Below are positions 6,959 to 14,360 of a DNA stretch of 39,951 nt, piece after piece. Numbering within the stretch: position 1 is the first letter of the stretch; each line of letters starts with the position of its first letter. Source of the DNA: Christensenella sp036660175 (GTDB lineage: Bacteria; Bacillota; Clostridia; Christensenellales; Christensenellaceae); contig JAVXBD010000005.1 of the NCBI GenBank assembly GCA_036660175.1, positions 1-39,951 of the forward strand, written 5' to 3'. Below the pieces are notes generated by a model. The model did no database searches, was not told where the DNA came from, and saw nothing but the letters and a program-made list of their open reading frames with translations. The translations under genes and the position numbers were made by a program.

Positions 6959-8974
6959 TTAGTTAAAAGCAATTTCTATCATCTTTTCGTTCATGTTCTG
7001 CGACGCACGCTGTGTAATCTTATCGTATTCTTCTTTAAATTCTTTGCTGCTTTTTAAGATTTCCAACACTTCTCTTGCACGCAGTAGCTGTTTTGAATCA
7101 GATATTAAATTTGCAATTTTTAGATTCCCCATACCATGCTGACGCACGCCAAAAACATCTCCACTGCCCCGTAGCTGCAAATCTTTTTCTGCAATCTCAA
7201 AGCCATCATTCGTTTTTACAAGCACTTGCAGTCTTTCAAAAGCATTTGTATTGTCCGATAACAAAAAGCAATAGGACTGATACTCTGCCCTACCCACTCT
7301 TCCACGCAATTGATGCAGTTGTGCAAGGCCAAACCGCTCCGCATTAAAAACCACCATAACAGAGGCGTTTTGTATGTTGATGCCTACTTCTATCACCGTT
7401 GTACAAATCAGTATTTTAATTTTTCCCTCGGCATATCGCTGCATAATCTGTTGTTTTAAATCGTTTTTTAGTTTTCCATGTAAAAGTGCAATTTCATATC
7501 CTTGATACACATTTTTCAACTCTTCAAATATCTCGCTTGCCGATCGTGCATCAGAATTCTCACTGTCCTCAATTAGTGGACAAACCATGTACACCTGTCT
7601 GCCATGATCCATCTCATTTCTGACAAATCGTATCATCTCCTGATACTTGTTTTGGCGAATTAAATAAGTCTTGATACGCTGCCTGCCTGGCGGAAGTTCA
7701 TCAATAATAGAAATCTTTGTCTTTCCATACAGCACAAGCGCCAGCGAACGTGGAATAGGTGTTGCCGACATAATCAACGTATGTACGTCTTTGCCTGCTC
7801 CAGCAAGATTTGCACGCTGTTTTACACCAAACCTATGCTGCTCATCTGTAATAATCAAGCCTAAATTTGAAAAGTGTGTATCTCCATAAATCAGTGCGTG
7901 TGTACCAATGATAATTTTCGCACTGCCGCTCTCTATCTTTTCCTTTTGAACTGCACGCTGTTTTGCGCTCATAGAGCCTACCACCAATACAATTTCATGC
8001 TCATCAAACAACTCTTTTGCCGCAATATAATGCTGATCTGCCAACAACTCTGTAGGCGCCATCATAACGCTTTGATACCCATTGCGAATCATACAATCCA
8101 TTGCAAAAAATGCAATTGCTGTTTTTCCGCTTCCAACATCTCCTTGTACCAATCGATTCATATAATGTGTGCTTGTCAAATCATCAGCAATCTCGCTCAT
8201 CACTCGTATTTGTGCATTTGTTGGCTGAAACTTTAATTTCTTAGTAAATTCTATTTTGCTTATTTTCTTGATTACAACCCTGTTTTGTCCATTTTTTTCT
8301 TCACCCAGCATTTCAATCATACGTCCAAATATAAGCAGCTCATCAAATACAATTCTTGTACGTGCCGATTTTGCATGTTCGATGCTGGTTGGAAAATGAA
8401 CCTCCTGCAATGCAGTACGAATTGTTGGCAATTCAAACCGCTTAAGAAACGCATCTGAATAGCTTTCCTCTATCGACGTTTTATACAGTGCTTCCTTCAT
8501 TGCTTTTCTAAGCATATTTTGTGTAAGACCATTTGTCAGTGGATAAAGAGGTAAAAAAGAATCTTCAGGCTTTTTAAAATACAGCTCAGGAGATGAAATC
8601 GTAATTCTTCCGAATTTATATTCCACTCTCCCGTATACATAAATCGTCTGTCCTTGCCTGATGTTATTTTTAATGTATCTCTGATTAAAAATATCAATAT
8701 TCACAATCCCCGTTGTGTCTGTTACCTGAAAGCTTGTGATTTCCATTCCTTTTCTGATATATTTTGTAACAGGTATGGTTAAAATTTTAACGCATAGCAA
8801 TGCTGTTTCGCCAAACTTCACCTCTGATATTTTCTTTGTATTGGTTAAATCTTTATAATCACGCGGCAAATAATACAGCAAATCTCTGATTGTATCCACT
8901 TCAATTTTATGGAACAATTTTGCTGTTTTTTCGGCAATGCCCTTAATTTCTGTCACGGAATCACAACTATTCAT
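6959..8974 (-). CDS. recG: ATP-dependent DNA helicase RecG
   Basis: A monomeric superfamily 2 translocase that remodels stalled replication forks and Holliday junctions. The 671 residues comprise an N-terminal wedge/OB region (about 1-230), then the helicase core with Walker A GDVGSGKT at 278-285, the DEQH box in ITDEQHRFGVKQR near 377, motif III MSATPIPRSLAL and the C-terminal motif VI QLRGRVGR. The length is normal. The ATG has an AGGT SD. It lies 80 bp after the fakA-like gene with a weak terminator between, and no terminator separates it from the his promoter. Confidence 0.98.
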   Translation of the reverse strand: MNSCDSVTEIKGIAEKTAKLFHKIEVDTIRDLLYYLPRDYKDLTNTKKISEVKFGETALLCVKILTIPVTKYIRKGMEITSFQVTDTTGIVNIDIFNQRYIKNNIRQGQTIYVYGRVEYKFGRITISSPELYFKKPEDSFLPLYPLTNGLTQNMLRKAMKEALYKTSIEESYSDAFLKRFELPTIRTALQEVHFPTSIEHAKSARTRIVFDELLIFGRMIEMLGEEKNGQNRVVIKKISKIEFTKKLKFQPTNAQIRVMSEIADDLTSTHYMNRLVQGDVGSGKTAIAFFAMDCMIRNGYQSVMMAPTELLADQHYIAAKELFDEHEIVLVVGSMSAKQRAVQKEKIESGSAKIIIGTHALIYGDTHFSNLGLIITDEQHRFGVKQRANLAGAGKDVHTLIMSATPIPRSLALVLYGKTKISIIDELPPGRQRIKTYLIRQNKYQEMIRFVRNEMDHGRQVYMVCPLIEDSENSDARSASEIFEELKNVYQGYEIALLHGKLKNDLKQQIMQRYAEGKIKILICTTVIEVGINIQNASVMVVFNAERFGLAQLHQLRGRVGRAEYQSYCFLLSDNTNAFERLQVLVKTNDGFEIAEKDLQLRGSGDVFGVRQHGMGNLKIANLISDSKQLLRAREVLEILKSSKEFKEEYDKITQRASQNMNEKMIEIAFN

Positions 8975-9011
8975 TGTTACCTGCGCTTTCGTATTAAAAT
9001 GCTATGATATG

Positions 9012-9037
9012 AAAAGAGCTGGCATACTCACCAGCTC
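9012..9037 (-). terminator. terminator after the fakA-like gene
   Basis: A 7-bp GC-rich stem (arms 9016-9022 and 9031-9037, GAGCTGG/CCAGCTC) is followed on the minus strand by TTTT and then C. The short T tract suggests incomplete termination, so recG may be fed partly by read-through. I see no strong recG promoter in the 80-bp gap. Confidence 0.55.
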
Positions 9038-9055
9038 AAAATAAATAAATAAAAA

Positions 9056-10684
9056 TTATTCCACTGAAATCATAAATGGGTATACTGGCTGACCGCCAAA
9101 TCGCACTTCAATATCTAATTGAGAAAACTCTTTTTGCGAAAGCTGTGCAAGTTCCTCCGCATCCTGCTGTGTGGCATCTTCTCCATAGTATATACAAAGA
9201 AGCTCACTGTCTTCATCTGTCATTGCTCCTACAAGGCCTACAAAGACATTTCTAAGCACCGCATCATTCACCACAATATCATTTTCAAAAATCCCAATCA
9301 GTTCTCCTTGCTTGATGCTGTTCCCATTCATTTTTGTATCACGCACTGCGTTTGTAATCAATCCTGTTTTTATTTCGCCAACCGCACGCGACATTCTTTT
9401 TTCATTGCTCTGCAAATCTTTATCAGGATCATAAACAATCGCCGCCGCAATCCCCTGTGGAATTGACTTTGATTTAATAACCGCAACATTCTTATTACAC
9501 AGCACAACCGCCTGCTCTGCCGCCAAGATAATATTCTTATTATTCGGTAAAATCAACACGTTTTTAGACGGAGCACTCTCTATTGCCTGCAAAATATCCT
9601 GTGTAGACGGGTTCATAGACTGCCCGCCCTCCACATATCCATCAATATGCCATTCATCAAAAATATCTTTGATTCCCTCGCCCGCCGCAACTGCAATCAC
9701 TGCAATATCTTTTTTCTCAATAGGCAAAACCTCGTTTGATAATTCTCTGTGCTGCTCCCGCATATTATCAATTTTGATTTTGCTGAGTTCTCCAAGAATT
9801 TGTGCATATTGGAGTGCTAACCCTGGCTCATTGGTATGCACGTGCGTTTTTACAAGGTTTAAATCCCCTACAACCAGCACACAGTCACCAATTTTTGAAA
9901 GATTATTACGGAAAGTATCAATATCTCTTTCTTTCGTTCCCTCATACAAATTCTTTATGAAAAATTCTGTACAGTATCCAAATTCAATATCTTCCTTGTC
10001 CATTGCAAGATTTGAAAAATCAATAATCGCATCTTTATTTCCAAGAATTTTCTCGCTGTCAATTTCATCACCATCAAGAACCGCCTTAAAGCCCATAACA
10101 ATGACAAGAAATCCTGCCCCACCTGCATCTACAACACCTGCTTCCTTTAAGACTGGAAGCATTTCAGGTGTTAGGCGCAATGTCTTTTCACCTTCAATAA
10201 TGACATGCTCCAATTGTTTATAGATGTCGTCTGTTTTTCCTGAAATTTCTTCTGCTGCCTGTGCCATGCTTTTTGCAACAGTTAAAATAGTGCCTTCTTT
10301 TGGTTTCATAACCGCTTTATAGGCATATTCTACGCCACGTGTCAATGCACATGCAATAACCTTTGTATCAATTGTTGTTTCTGCTTTTAAGCAAGCATCA
10401 CAAAACCCTGAAAATATCTGTGAAAGAATAACTCCAGAGTTTCCTCTTGCACCTTTCAGCGCTCCTAAGCTTAAAGCACCAATCACGCTTGCATCATTGC
10501 TTTCATCAGCTGCAGCAACTTCTTTTGCAGCAGCCATCATAGTGAGTGACATATTTGTTCCCGTATCACCATCAGGCACAGGAAATACGTTTAATGCATC
10601 AAGCGTATCTTTATTTTGTTCAAGAATCACGGCGGCTCCAAGAATCATTTCTTTTAACTTTTTACCGTCAAGAGTTTTTATCAA
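9056..10684 (-). CDS. fakA: DAK2/DhaL-domain protein, fatty-acid kinase FakA-like (YloV family)
   Basis: In the FakA family an N-terminal DhaL kinase domain phosphorylates fatty acids held by a separate FakB/DegV protein, feeding exogenous fatty acids into phospholipid synthesis. The 542 residues begin with the DhaL metal/nucleotide motif VFPVPDGDTGTNMSL (about 29-43), followed by ARGNSGVILSQIF, a middle region with HVHTNEPG, and a DegV-like C-terminal domain. The start is TTG at 10684-10682, behind a perfect AGGAGG SD 9 bases upstream. No fakB/degV gene is nearby, so the substrate is inferred. It follows yloU by 14 bp, the conserved Bacillota order. Confidence 0.9.
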   Translation of the reverse strand: MIKTLDGKKLKEMILGAAVILEQNKDTLDALNVFPVPDGDTGTNMSLTMMAAAKEVAAADESNDASVIGALSLGALKGARGNSGVILSQIFSGFCDACLKAETTIDTKVIACALTRGVEYAYKAVMKPKEGTILTVAKSMAQAAEEISGKTDDIYKQLEHVIIEGEKTLRLTPEMLPVLKEAGVVDAGGAGFLVIVMGFKAVLDGDEIDSEKILGNKDAIIDFSNLAMDKEDIEFGYCTEFFIKNLYEGTKERDIDTFRNNLSKIGDCVLVVGDLNLVKTHVHTNEPGLALQYAQILGELSKIKIDNMREQHRELSNEVLPIEKKDIAVIAVAAGEGIKDIFDEWHIDGYVEGGQSMNPSTQDILQAIESAPSKNVLILPNNKNIILAAEQAVVLCNKNVAVIKSKSIPQGIAAAIVYDPDKDLQSNEKRMSRAVGEIKTGLITNAVRDTKMNGNSIKQGELIGIFENDIVVNDAVLRNVFVGLVGAMTDEDSELLCIYYGEDATQQDAEELAQLSQKEFSQLDIEVRFGGQPVYPFMISVE

Positions 10685-10698
10685 TCTTGAAATCCTCC

Positions 10699-11052
10699 TT
10701 AAATCTGGATACCCTGAACAATAATATCTACACTGCTTACATTAAGTCCAGTTTCCTTTTCAACCGAATACTTTACTCTATCAATAATGTTTTCCGCAAC
10801 AGCAGATAGAGAGACACCATATTTTACTGTAATAAACAATTCAATGACAATATTCTCTGTTTCATCGGTTTTTACTCTAACACCTTTTTTTAGATTATCA
10901 CTTTTAAAAAGATTCGTTAATGCTTCACCAATATTTTTTTGAGACATTCCTACCAGCCCATAACATTCCGTAGCACTGATACCAGCAATCGAAGCAACGT
11001 AATCTTCTGAATAAGCAATCTTACCTAAATCGTTTTTTAATATTGCACTCAT
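10699..11052 (-). CDS. yloU: Asp23/Gls24 family envelope-stress protein (YloU)
   Basis: A 117-residue member of the Asp23/Gls24 family, conserved in Bacillota directly before the DAK2 gene. Relatives form abundant membrane-associated assemblies linked to alkaline and envelope stress, and the exact role of YloU is unsettled. The fold signature is visible: KIAYSEDYVASIAGISATECYGLVG is split across about 11-35, followed by VRVKTDETENIVIELFI and VKYGVSL, and the terminal amphipathic helix. There is no signal peptide or membrane segment. The ATG follows SD AGGAGG by 8 bases and is driven by the promoter at 11086-11114. Confidence 0.93.
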   Translation of the reverse strand: MSAILKNDLGKIAYSEDYVASIAGISATECYGLVGMSQKNIGEALTNLFKSDNLKKGVRVKTDETENIVIELFITVKYGVSLSAVAENIIDRVKYSVEKETGLNVSSVDIIVQGIQI

Positions 11053-11085
11053 TTATAAAACCTCCTATATGGTTTCTTTGATAGT

Positions 11086-11114
11086 ATTATATACCATAAT
11101 TTATAGAATATCAA
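11086..11114 (-). promoter_or_regulatory. sigma-A promoter of yloU-fakA
   Basis: TTGATA (11114-11109) and TATAAT (11091-11086) have a 17-base spacer on the minus strand. The start would be near 11079, giving a leader of about 27 nt with AGGAGG at 11068-11063. It diverges from the rpmB promoter about 105 bp away. Confidence 0.85.
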
Positions 11115-11219
11115 ACAGTTCACAGAACATTTTTTGCTGATTAGAAGTTGCTTTTTTTTAAAAAAGACACCAATGAATCTGTATCTGCAAGTTTTTTTGC
11201 TCTAATTTTGTTAAAACAC

Positions 11220-11248
11220 TTGCAAATGCTCTGTAATAATGGTAAAAT
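11220..11248 (+). promoter_or_regulatory. sigma-A promoter of rpmB
   Basis: TTGCAA (11220-11225) and TAAAAT (11243-11248) have a 17-base spacer on the plus strand. The start near 11255 gives a short leader of about 37 nt that carries the rpmB SD. Confidence 0.8.
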
Positions 11249-11291
11249 TAACGCTGTTTGAAATGTATATTACAAGAGGGAGGTGTTTTTG

Positions 11292-11483
11292 ATGGCAAAA
11301 TATTGTGAGATATGTTCTAAAGGCGTTTCGTCCGGTAATAAGGTCAGCCATTCGCACAGAAAATCGAAAAGAATTTGGGCACCAAATGTTCAACGTGTTA
11401 GAGTTGTTGAGGGCGGTACTCCCACAAGAAAGTACGTTTGCACTCGTTGCTTGCGTTCTGGAAAAGTGGAACGTTACGTATAA
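11292..11483 (+). CDS. rpmB: 50S ribosomal protein L28
   Basis: A small large-subunit ribosomal protein of 63 residues, normal for Bacillota. It has MAKYCEICSKG at the N terminus, SHSHRKSKRIWAPN in the middle and VCTRCLRSGKVER at the end. The paired cysteines (CEIC, CTRC) form the zinc-ribbon version of L28. I start at the ATG at 11292, not the in-frame GTG nine bases earlier, because SD GGGAGGTG ends 6 bases before the ATG and family members begin MAK/MAR. It is the only confident plus-strand gene, with its own promoter and terminator. Confidence 0.97.
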   Translation: MAKYCEICSKGVSSGNKVSHSHRKSKRIWAPNVQRVRVVEGGTPTRKYVCTRCLRSGKVERYV

Positions 11484-11499
11484 ACAAGTTTAAAAAATC

Positions 11500-11532
11500 A
11501 GCACATATTTTAATAAGATATGTGCTTTTTTT
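11500..11532 (+). terminator. rho-independent terminator of rpmB
   Basis: A 9-bp perfect stem AGCACATAT/ATATGTGCT (11500-11508, 11518-11526) is followed by seven T residues. It sits 16 bp after the rpmB stop. A run of A residues on its left side could let it also act on leftward transcripts arriving from thiN. Confidence 0.9.
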
Positions 11533-11732
11533 ATTCTATAAAAAACTTCTAACTCATATATTAGGGTTCAAGCAATCCATAAAATGTAAAAAACAGAGTA
11601 TATGGAGAAGAACTCTGCTACTTTTAGCATATACAAAAACATTTACCAATATTTTCAAAGTTTTAGCAGACACAAAGCATACATATATGATGCAAACCTA
11701 TGTAATCAAAATAAATCATGCGAAAGAAACCT
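11533..11732. other. gap with no recognised feature
   Basis: About 200 bp between the rpmB terminator and the decayed frame. It is AT-rich, with only a weak CAGAGT/ACTCTG hairpin near 11594-11618. I see no SD-led frame, tRNA or riboswitch here, and no spoVM-like micro-ORF, which Bacillus subtilis carries between thiN and rpmB. Confidence 0.5.
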
Positions 11733-12131
11733 CTATTTAATCAAAAAAAAGATTGCAATAGCATAAAGAGGTACAAGGTTTTGATTCGTTCGTATCAATT
11801 TTTTAAAAAAAATGCCAAATAACTCTGAAGTAATAAAATTGCCCCACGCACTTACTTTTTTGTAGTATGTTTGTATGGATTTGAGAGTTAATAGAATAGA
11901 GATAGCCAAACAACGTGAGCAAGGAAAGCAATAAGAAAATGGAATACCTGCACAAAACAACATAAAGAGAAAGAGATTAAGAGGTGCAGAATCTTCCCTT
12001 TAGGCGAAATAAGCAATCCGTTCAAAAAGTGCAAAAGGTGGCAATAAAGGAAAGACAGATAAGAAAATGCTCTCTTTTTTTCCTTTCACCGCAACATCTA
12101 TACTAAAATTTTTATACTCACAAATCAGTTT
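11733..12131 (-). pseudogene. possible decayed membrane-protein frame directly downstream of thiN
   Basis: In the same frame as thiN, the sequence after its TAA stays open for 43 codons, meets one TAA at 12002-12000, and is open again for 88 codons to a TAG at 11735-11733. In such T-rich DNA about seven stops would be expected over this length. The translation is strongly hydrophobic (SIFLSVFPLLPPFALF, then LFLFMLFCAG and AISILLTLKS, ending VPLYAIAIFFLI), like a small multi-pass protein. A GTG at 12089 could be the original start, but no convincing SD is visible before it or before the internal ATG at 11963. The family is not recognised. Chance openness from T-richness is the alternative. Confidence 0.35.
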
Positions 12132-12776
12132 TTACTGCCGTTTTATCGGCTCTTTAATTTTTATCACCAACACATATCGATCACTTTTTATATGCGCAGT
12201 TTCTCTTAAAAACAGATTGCTTACCCCACGTGGTTTGTCATTGGTAAGTCTTAAGTTTTCCAAAGGATAATATAGTCCAGATGCCGTTACATGGACGCTG
12301 TCATTGATGGGAATAAGAGATACTGTCTGTCCCTTTTTTCCTTTAATATCAAAGTCGCCTTTGCCAATACTGATGGTATGGCGTTTATCCTCCATCACAA
12401 GCTCGATATTTTTTTTATGCGCACGTTTCAGCAGCATAATATTGGAAAGCAAATGGTCAATTCTTCCTCCTGTTGCTCCTAACATCACAATTTTTGTAGC
12501 ACCACGCTTGATTGCAATATCCAGTGCAAGCATAGAATCAGTTTCATTCTTTTCGGCTTCTGCAAAAACTGCTTCGCTGCCCTTCTTAAGATATTCATTT
12601 AGCACTATCGAATCAACGGAGTCCATATCGCCAACAATTAAATTCGGCACAATGCTTGTATGTTCAAACGCACACAAACCTCCATCAACAGCAATGCAAA
12701 AATCAGACTCTTCAGCATACTGATTGATAAGTTCTTTTGCTGGCAGCTTTCCTGCCGCCACTATCAGCATTTTCAT
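12132..12776 (-). CDS. thiN: thiamine pyrophosphokinase
   Basis: Transfers pyrophosphate from ATP to thiamine to make thiamine diphosphate, the coenzyme of transketolase and pyruvate-processing enzymes. The 214 residues show the family motifs AVDGGLCA (about 29-36), the metal site IVGDMDSVD (about 67-75), and LGATGGRIDHLLSN near 118-131. The C-terminal thiamine-binding domain is complete. The ATG has SD AGAGGG in the end of rpe, 4 bp upstream. It is the last gene of the long housekeeping operon, as in Bacillus subtilis (YloS). Confidence 0.96.
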   Translation of the reverse strand: MKMLIVAAGKLPAKELINQYAEESDFCIAVDGGLCAFEHTSIVPNLIVGDMDSVDSIVLNEYLKKGSEAVFAEAEKNETDSMLALDIAIKRGATKIVMLGATGGRIDHLLSNIMLLKRAHKKNIELVMEDKRHTISIGKGDFDIKGKKGQTVSLIPINDSVHVTASGLYYPLENLRLTNDKPRGVSNLFLRETAHIKSDRYVLVIKIKEPIKRQ

Positions 12777-12780
12777 GTGA

Positions 12781-13425
12781 TTACCCTCTTAACTTTTGCA
12801 CCGCAAGTGCAGGATTATCCGCAGAAAATACGGTGTTTCCCGCAACCAGCACATCTGCTCCTGCGTCAATAATCGTTTTGCAGTTTTCAAAATTGATACC
12901 ACCATCAATTTCAATGTCAATCTGTTTGCCAGTCGCATGTATCATTTTTTTCAGATCTGCTGTTTTTTGAAGTATCGCAGGAATAAAGCTCTGACCGCCA
13001 TAGCCTGGATTTACTGACATTAGCAGTACCATCTCTACATCTTCCAAAACATATTTGATTGTTTCTAAAGATGTTGCTGGATTTAAGACAACCGCAGGAA
13101 TTTTCCCACATCCTGCTATTTGCTTTAATACTCTTTGAATATGTACCGTTGATTCAACATGAATGGATATTATATCACTGCCAGATTCAGCAAATCTCTC
13201 GATATATCTTTCTGGTTTTTCTATCATCAAATGTACATCAAGAGGTACAGTTGTAATTCTTTTTAAGCTTGCAATCATTTGAAATCCAAAAGTAATATTT
13301 GGTACAAAAATGCCGTCCATAATGTCGCAGTGCATATAATCCGCTCCTGCTTTTTCAAGCATTTTTACATCTCTTTCCATATTCACAAAGTCCGCCGATA
13401 AAAGCGATGGTGCTATTTTAATCAT
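12781..13425 (-). CDS. rpe: ribulose-phosphate 3-epimerase
   Basis: Interconverts ribulose-5-phosphate and xylulose-5-phosphate in the pentose phosphate pathway. The 214-residue TIM barrel has SLLSADF at its N terminus, the metal/acid residues in MHCDIMDGIFVPN, HLMIEKP, the phosphate loop NPGYGGQSFIP, and EIDGGIN with AGNTVFSA at the end. I start at the ATG at 13425-13423, because SD GGAGG at 13435-13431 lies 5 bases before it. An adjacent ATG is only 2 bases from the SD and an upstream GTG lacks any SD. Confidence 0.96.
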   Translation of the reverse strand: MIKIAPSLLSADFVNMERDVKMLEKAGADYMHCDIMDGIFVPNITFGFQMIASLKRITTVPLDVHLMIEKPERYIERFAESGSDIISIHVESTVHIQRVLKQIAGCGKIPAVVLNPATSLETIKYVLEDVEMVLLMSVNPGYGGQSFIPAILQKTADLKKMIHATGKQIDIEIDGGINFENCKTIIDAGADVLVAGNTVFSADNPALAVQKLRG

Positions 13426-13428
13426 CAT

Positions 13429-13495
13429 ATCCTCCAAAAATCCACGCACGGTTTCATTAGTCGTGCAACTATTATAATCAATATTGCGGATGATT
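13429..13495 (-). promoter_or_regulatory. possible internal promoter and hairpin before rpe
   Basis: A TATAAT lies on the minus strand just after the rsgA stop (about 13477-13472), with no good -35 at normal spacing. It is followed by a GCACG/CGTGC hairpin, and a T tract lies five bases further on, just before the rpe SD. It could be a weak internal promoter or attenuator for rpe-thiN, but the evidence is thin. Confidence 0.25.
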
Positions 13496-14329
13496 CAGCT
13501 TCTCATCATGAATCATCTTTAAATATCGTTCATATCGTTCTTTACTGATGTTTCCTTGTTCTACCGCATATTTCACTGCACAATCAGGTTCTTGATCGTG
13601 CATACACGTATGAAACCTGCACTCACCTGCACACTGTGCAAATTCTCTAAAATATTGCCCAATTTCTTCTTTCTTTAGTTCTGTTATATCAAACATTGAA
13701 AACCCAGGGGTATCCACCACATAAGCCTTTAAATCTGGAATAAACATCAATTCTGCTTGTCTTGTTGTATGTTTTCCACGCTGTGTTTTTTTGCTCATTG
13801 TGCCTGTTTCAAGCTCAAGCCCTGCACCAAAAGCATTGATAATCGACGATTTTCCAACTGCCGATTGTCCTGCAAAGCAAACACAATTGCCCCGCACATA
13901 ATCTTTTAAGTCTTCAATTCCCTCACCTGTCAATGCCGAGATATTCACCGTATTATAATAAGAATACTGGTCGCTGATTTGCTGAGCATCATTAAAATCC
14001 ACATCATTTTTATTGATTGCAAGTACGCAATTAATGTTGTTTTTTTCTGCCTGTATCAGCAGCTTATCGCACAATACAAAATCAATAGTCGGTTTTGCTG
14101 CCGAAACAACCAATATCATTATGTCAATATTGGCAACCGCAGGTCTTATCAATTGATTTTTTCGCGGCAAAATATTCTCAATAAAATCATATCCGTCCAA
14201 AACAGAAAATTCTACTTGATCGCCCACCAGAGGTATGATGTTTTCATTCCGAAATCTACCACAGGCTTTGCACTCATGCAGCACACCCTGCTCATCATTT
14301 ACATAATAAAAGCCGCTGATTCCTTTCAC
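13478..14329 (-). CDS. rsgA: ribosome small subunit-dependent GTPase A
   Basis: A circularly permuted GTPase that acts in late 30S maturation. In the order seen here it has an N-terminal OB fold, G4 AINKND, G1 FAGQSAVGKSS, G3 DTPGF, and a C-terminal zinc finger (CRFHTCMHDQEPDC). From the GTG at 14329-14327 it is 283 residues. However, the family N terminus (GRIVKGxxGFYYV) continues upstream of that GTG, and the only strong SD, AAGGAGG at 14360-14354, fits an ATT at 14347, so the true start may be 6 codons earlier. It follows prkC and belongs to the stress and ribosome part of the operon. Confidence 0.95.
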   Translation of the reverse strand: MKGISGFYYVNDEQGVLHECKACGRFRNENIIPLVGDQVEFSVLDGYDFIENILPRKNQLIRPAVANIDIMILVVSAAKPTIDFVLCDKLLIQAEKNNINCVLAINKNDVDFNDAQQISDQYSYYNTVNISALTGEGIEDLKDYVRGNCVCFAGQSAVGKSSIINAFGAGLELETGTMSKKTQRGKHTTRQAELMFIPDLKAYVVDTPGFSMFDITELKKEEIGQYFREFAQCAGECRFHTCMHDQEPDCAVKYAVEQGNISKERYERYLKMIHDEKLNHPQY

Positions 14330-14360
14330 AATTCTACCAAAAATAATCAGTTTCCTCCTT
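14330..14360 (-). promoter_or_regulatory. SD and possible ATT start codon of rsgA
   Basis: A perfect SD AAGGAGG (14360-14354) in the last prkC codons is followed after 6 bases by TGATT. The prkC stop TGA shares its A with an ATT (14347-14345) in frame with rsgA. Translation from it would give MIFGRIVKGISGFYYV, which matches the usual RsgA start. No ATG, GTG or TTG lies in frame until the GTG at 14329, 24 bases from the SD. A G-to-T change in an ancestral TGATG overlap, or a sequencing error, would explain it. Confidence 0.5.

Noticed and set aside
11438..11740. A 100-codon plus-strand frame running from rpmB into the gap
   Set aside because: It begins inside rpmB in another frame, passes through the rpmB terminator and has low-complexity Lys/Ile content.
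11960..12060. Riboswitch-like words in the thiN-rpmB gap (AGAGGTGC on plus, AAAGGGAA on minus), recalling lysine or cobalamin elements
   Set aside because: Only single short words match, and the rest of the conserved cores is missing. No gene lies downstream in the right orientation for either strand.
11484..12131. Search for spoVM, 6S RNA, SRP RNA, RNase P RNA or tmRNA in the largest gap
   Set aside because: No SpoVM-like 26-codon frame and none of the conserved sequence words of the RNAs were seen. A 6S RNA cannot be excluded by eye because it has little primary conservation.
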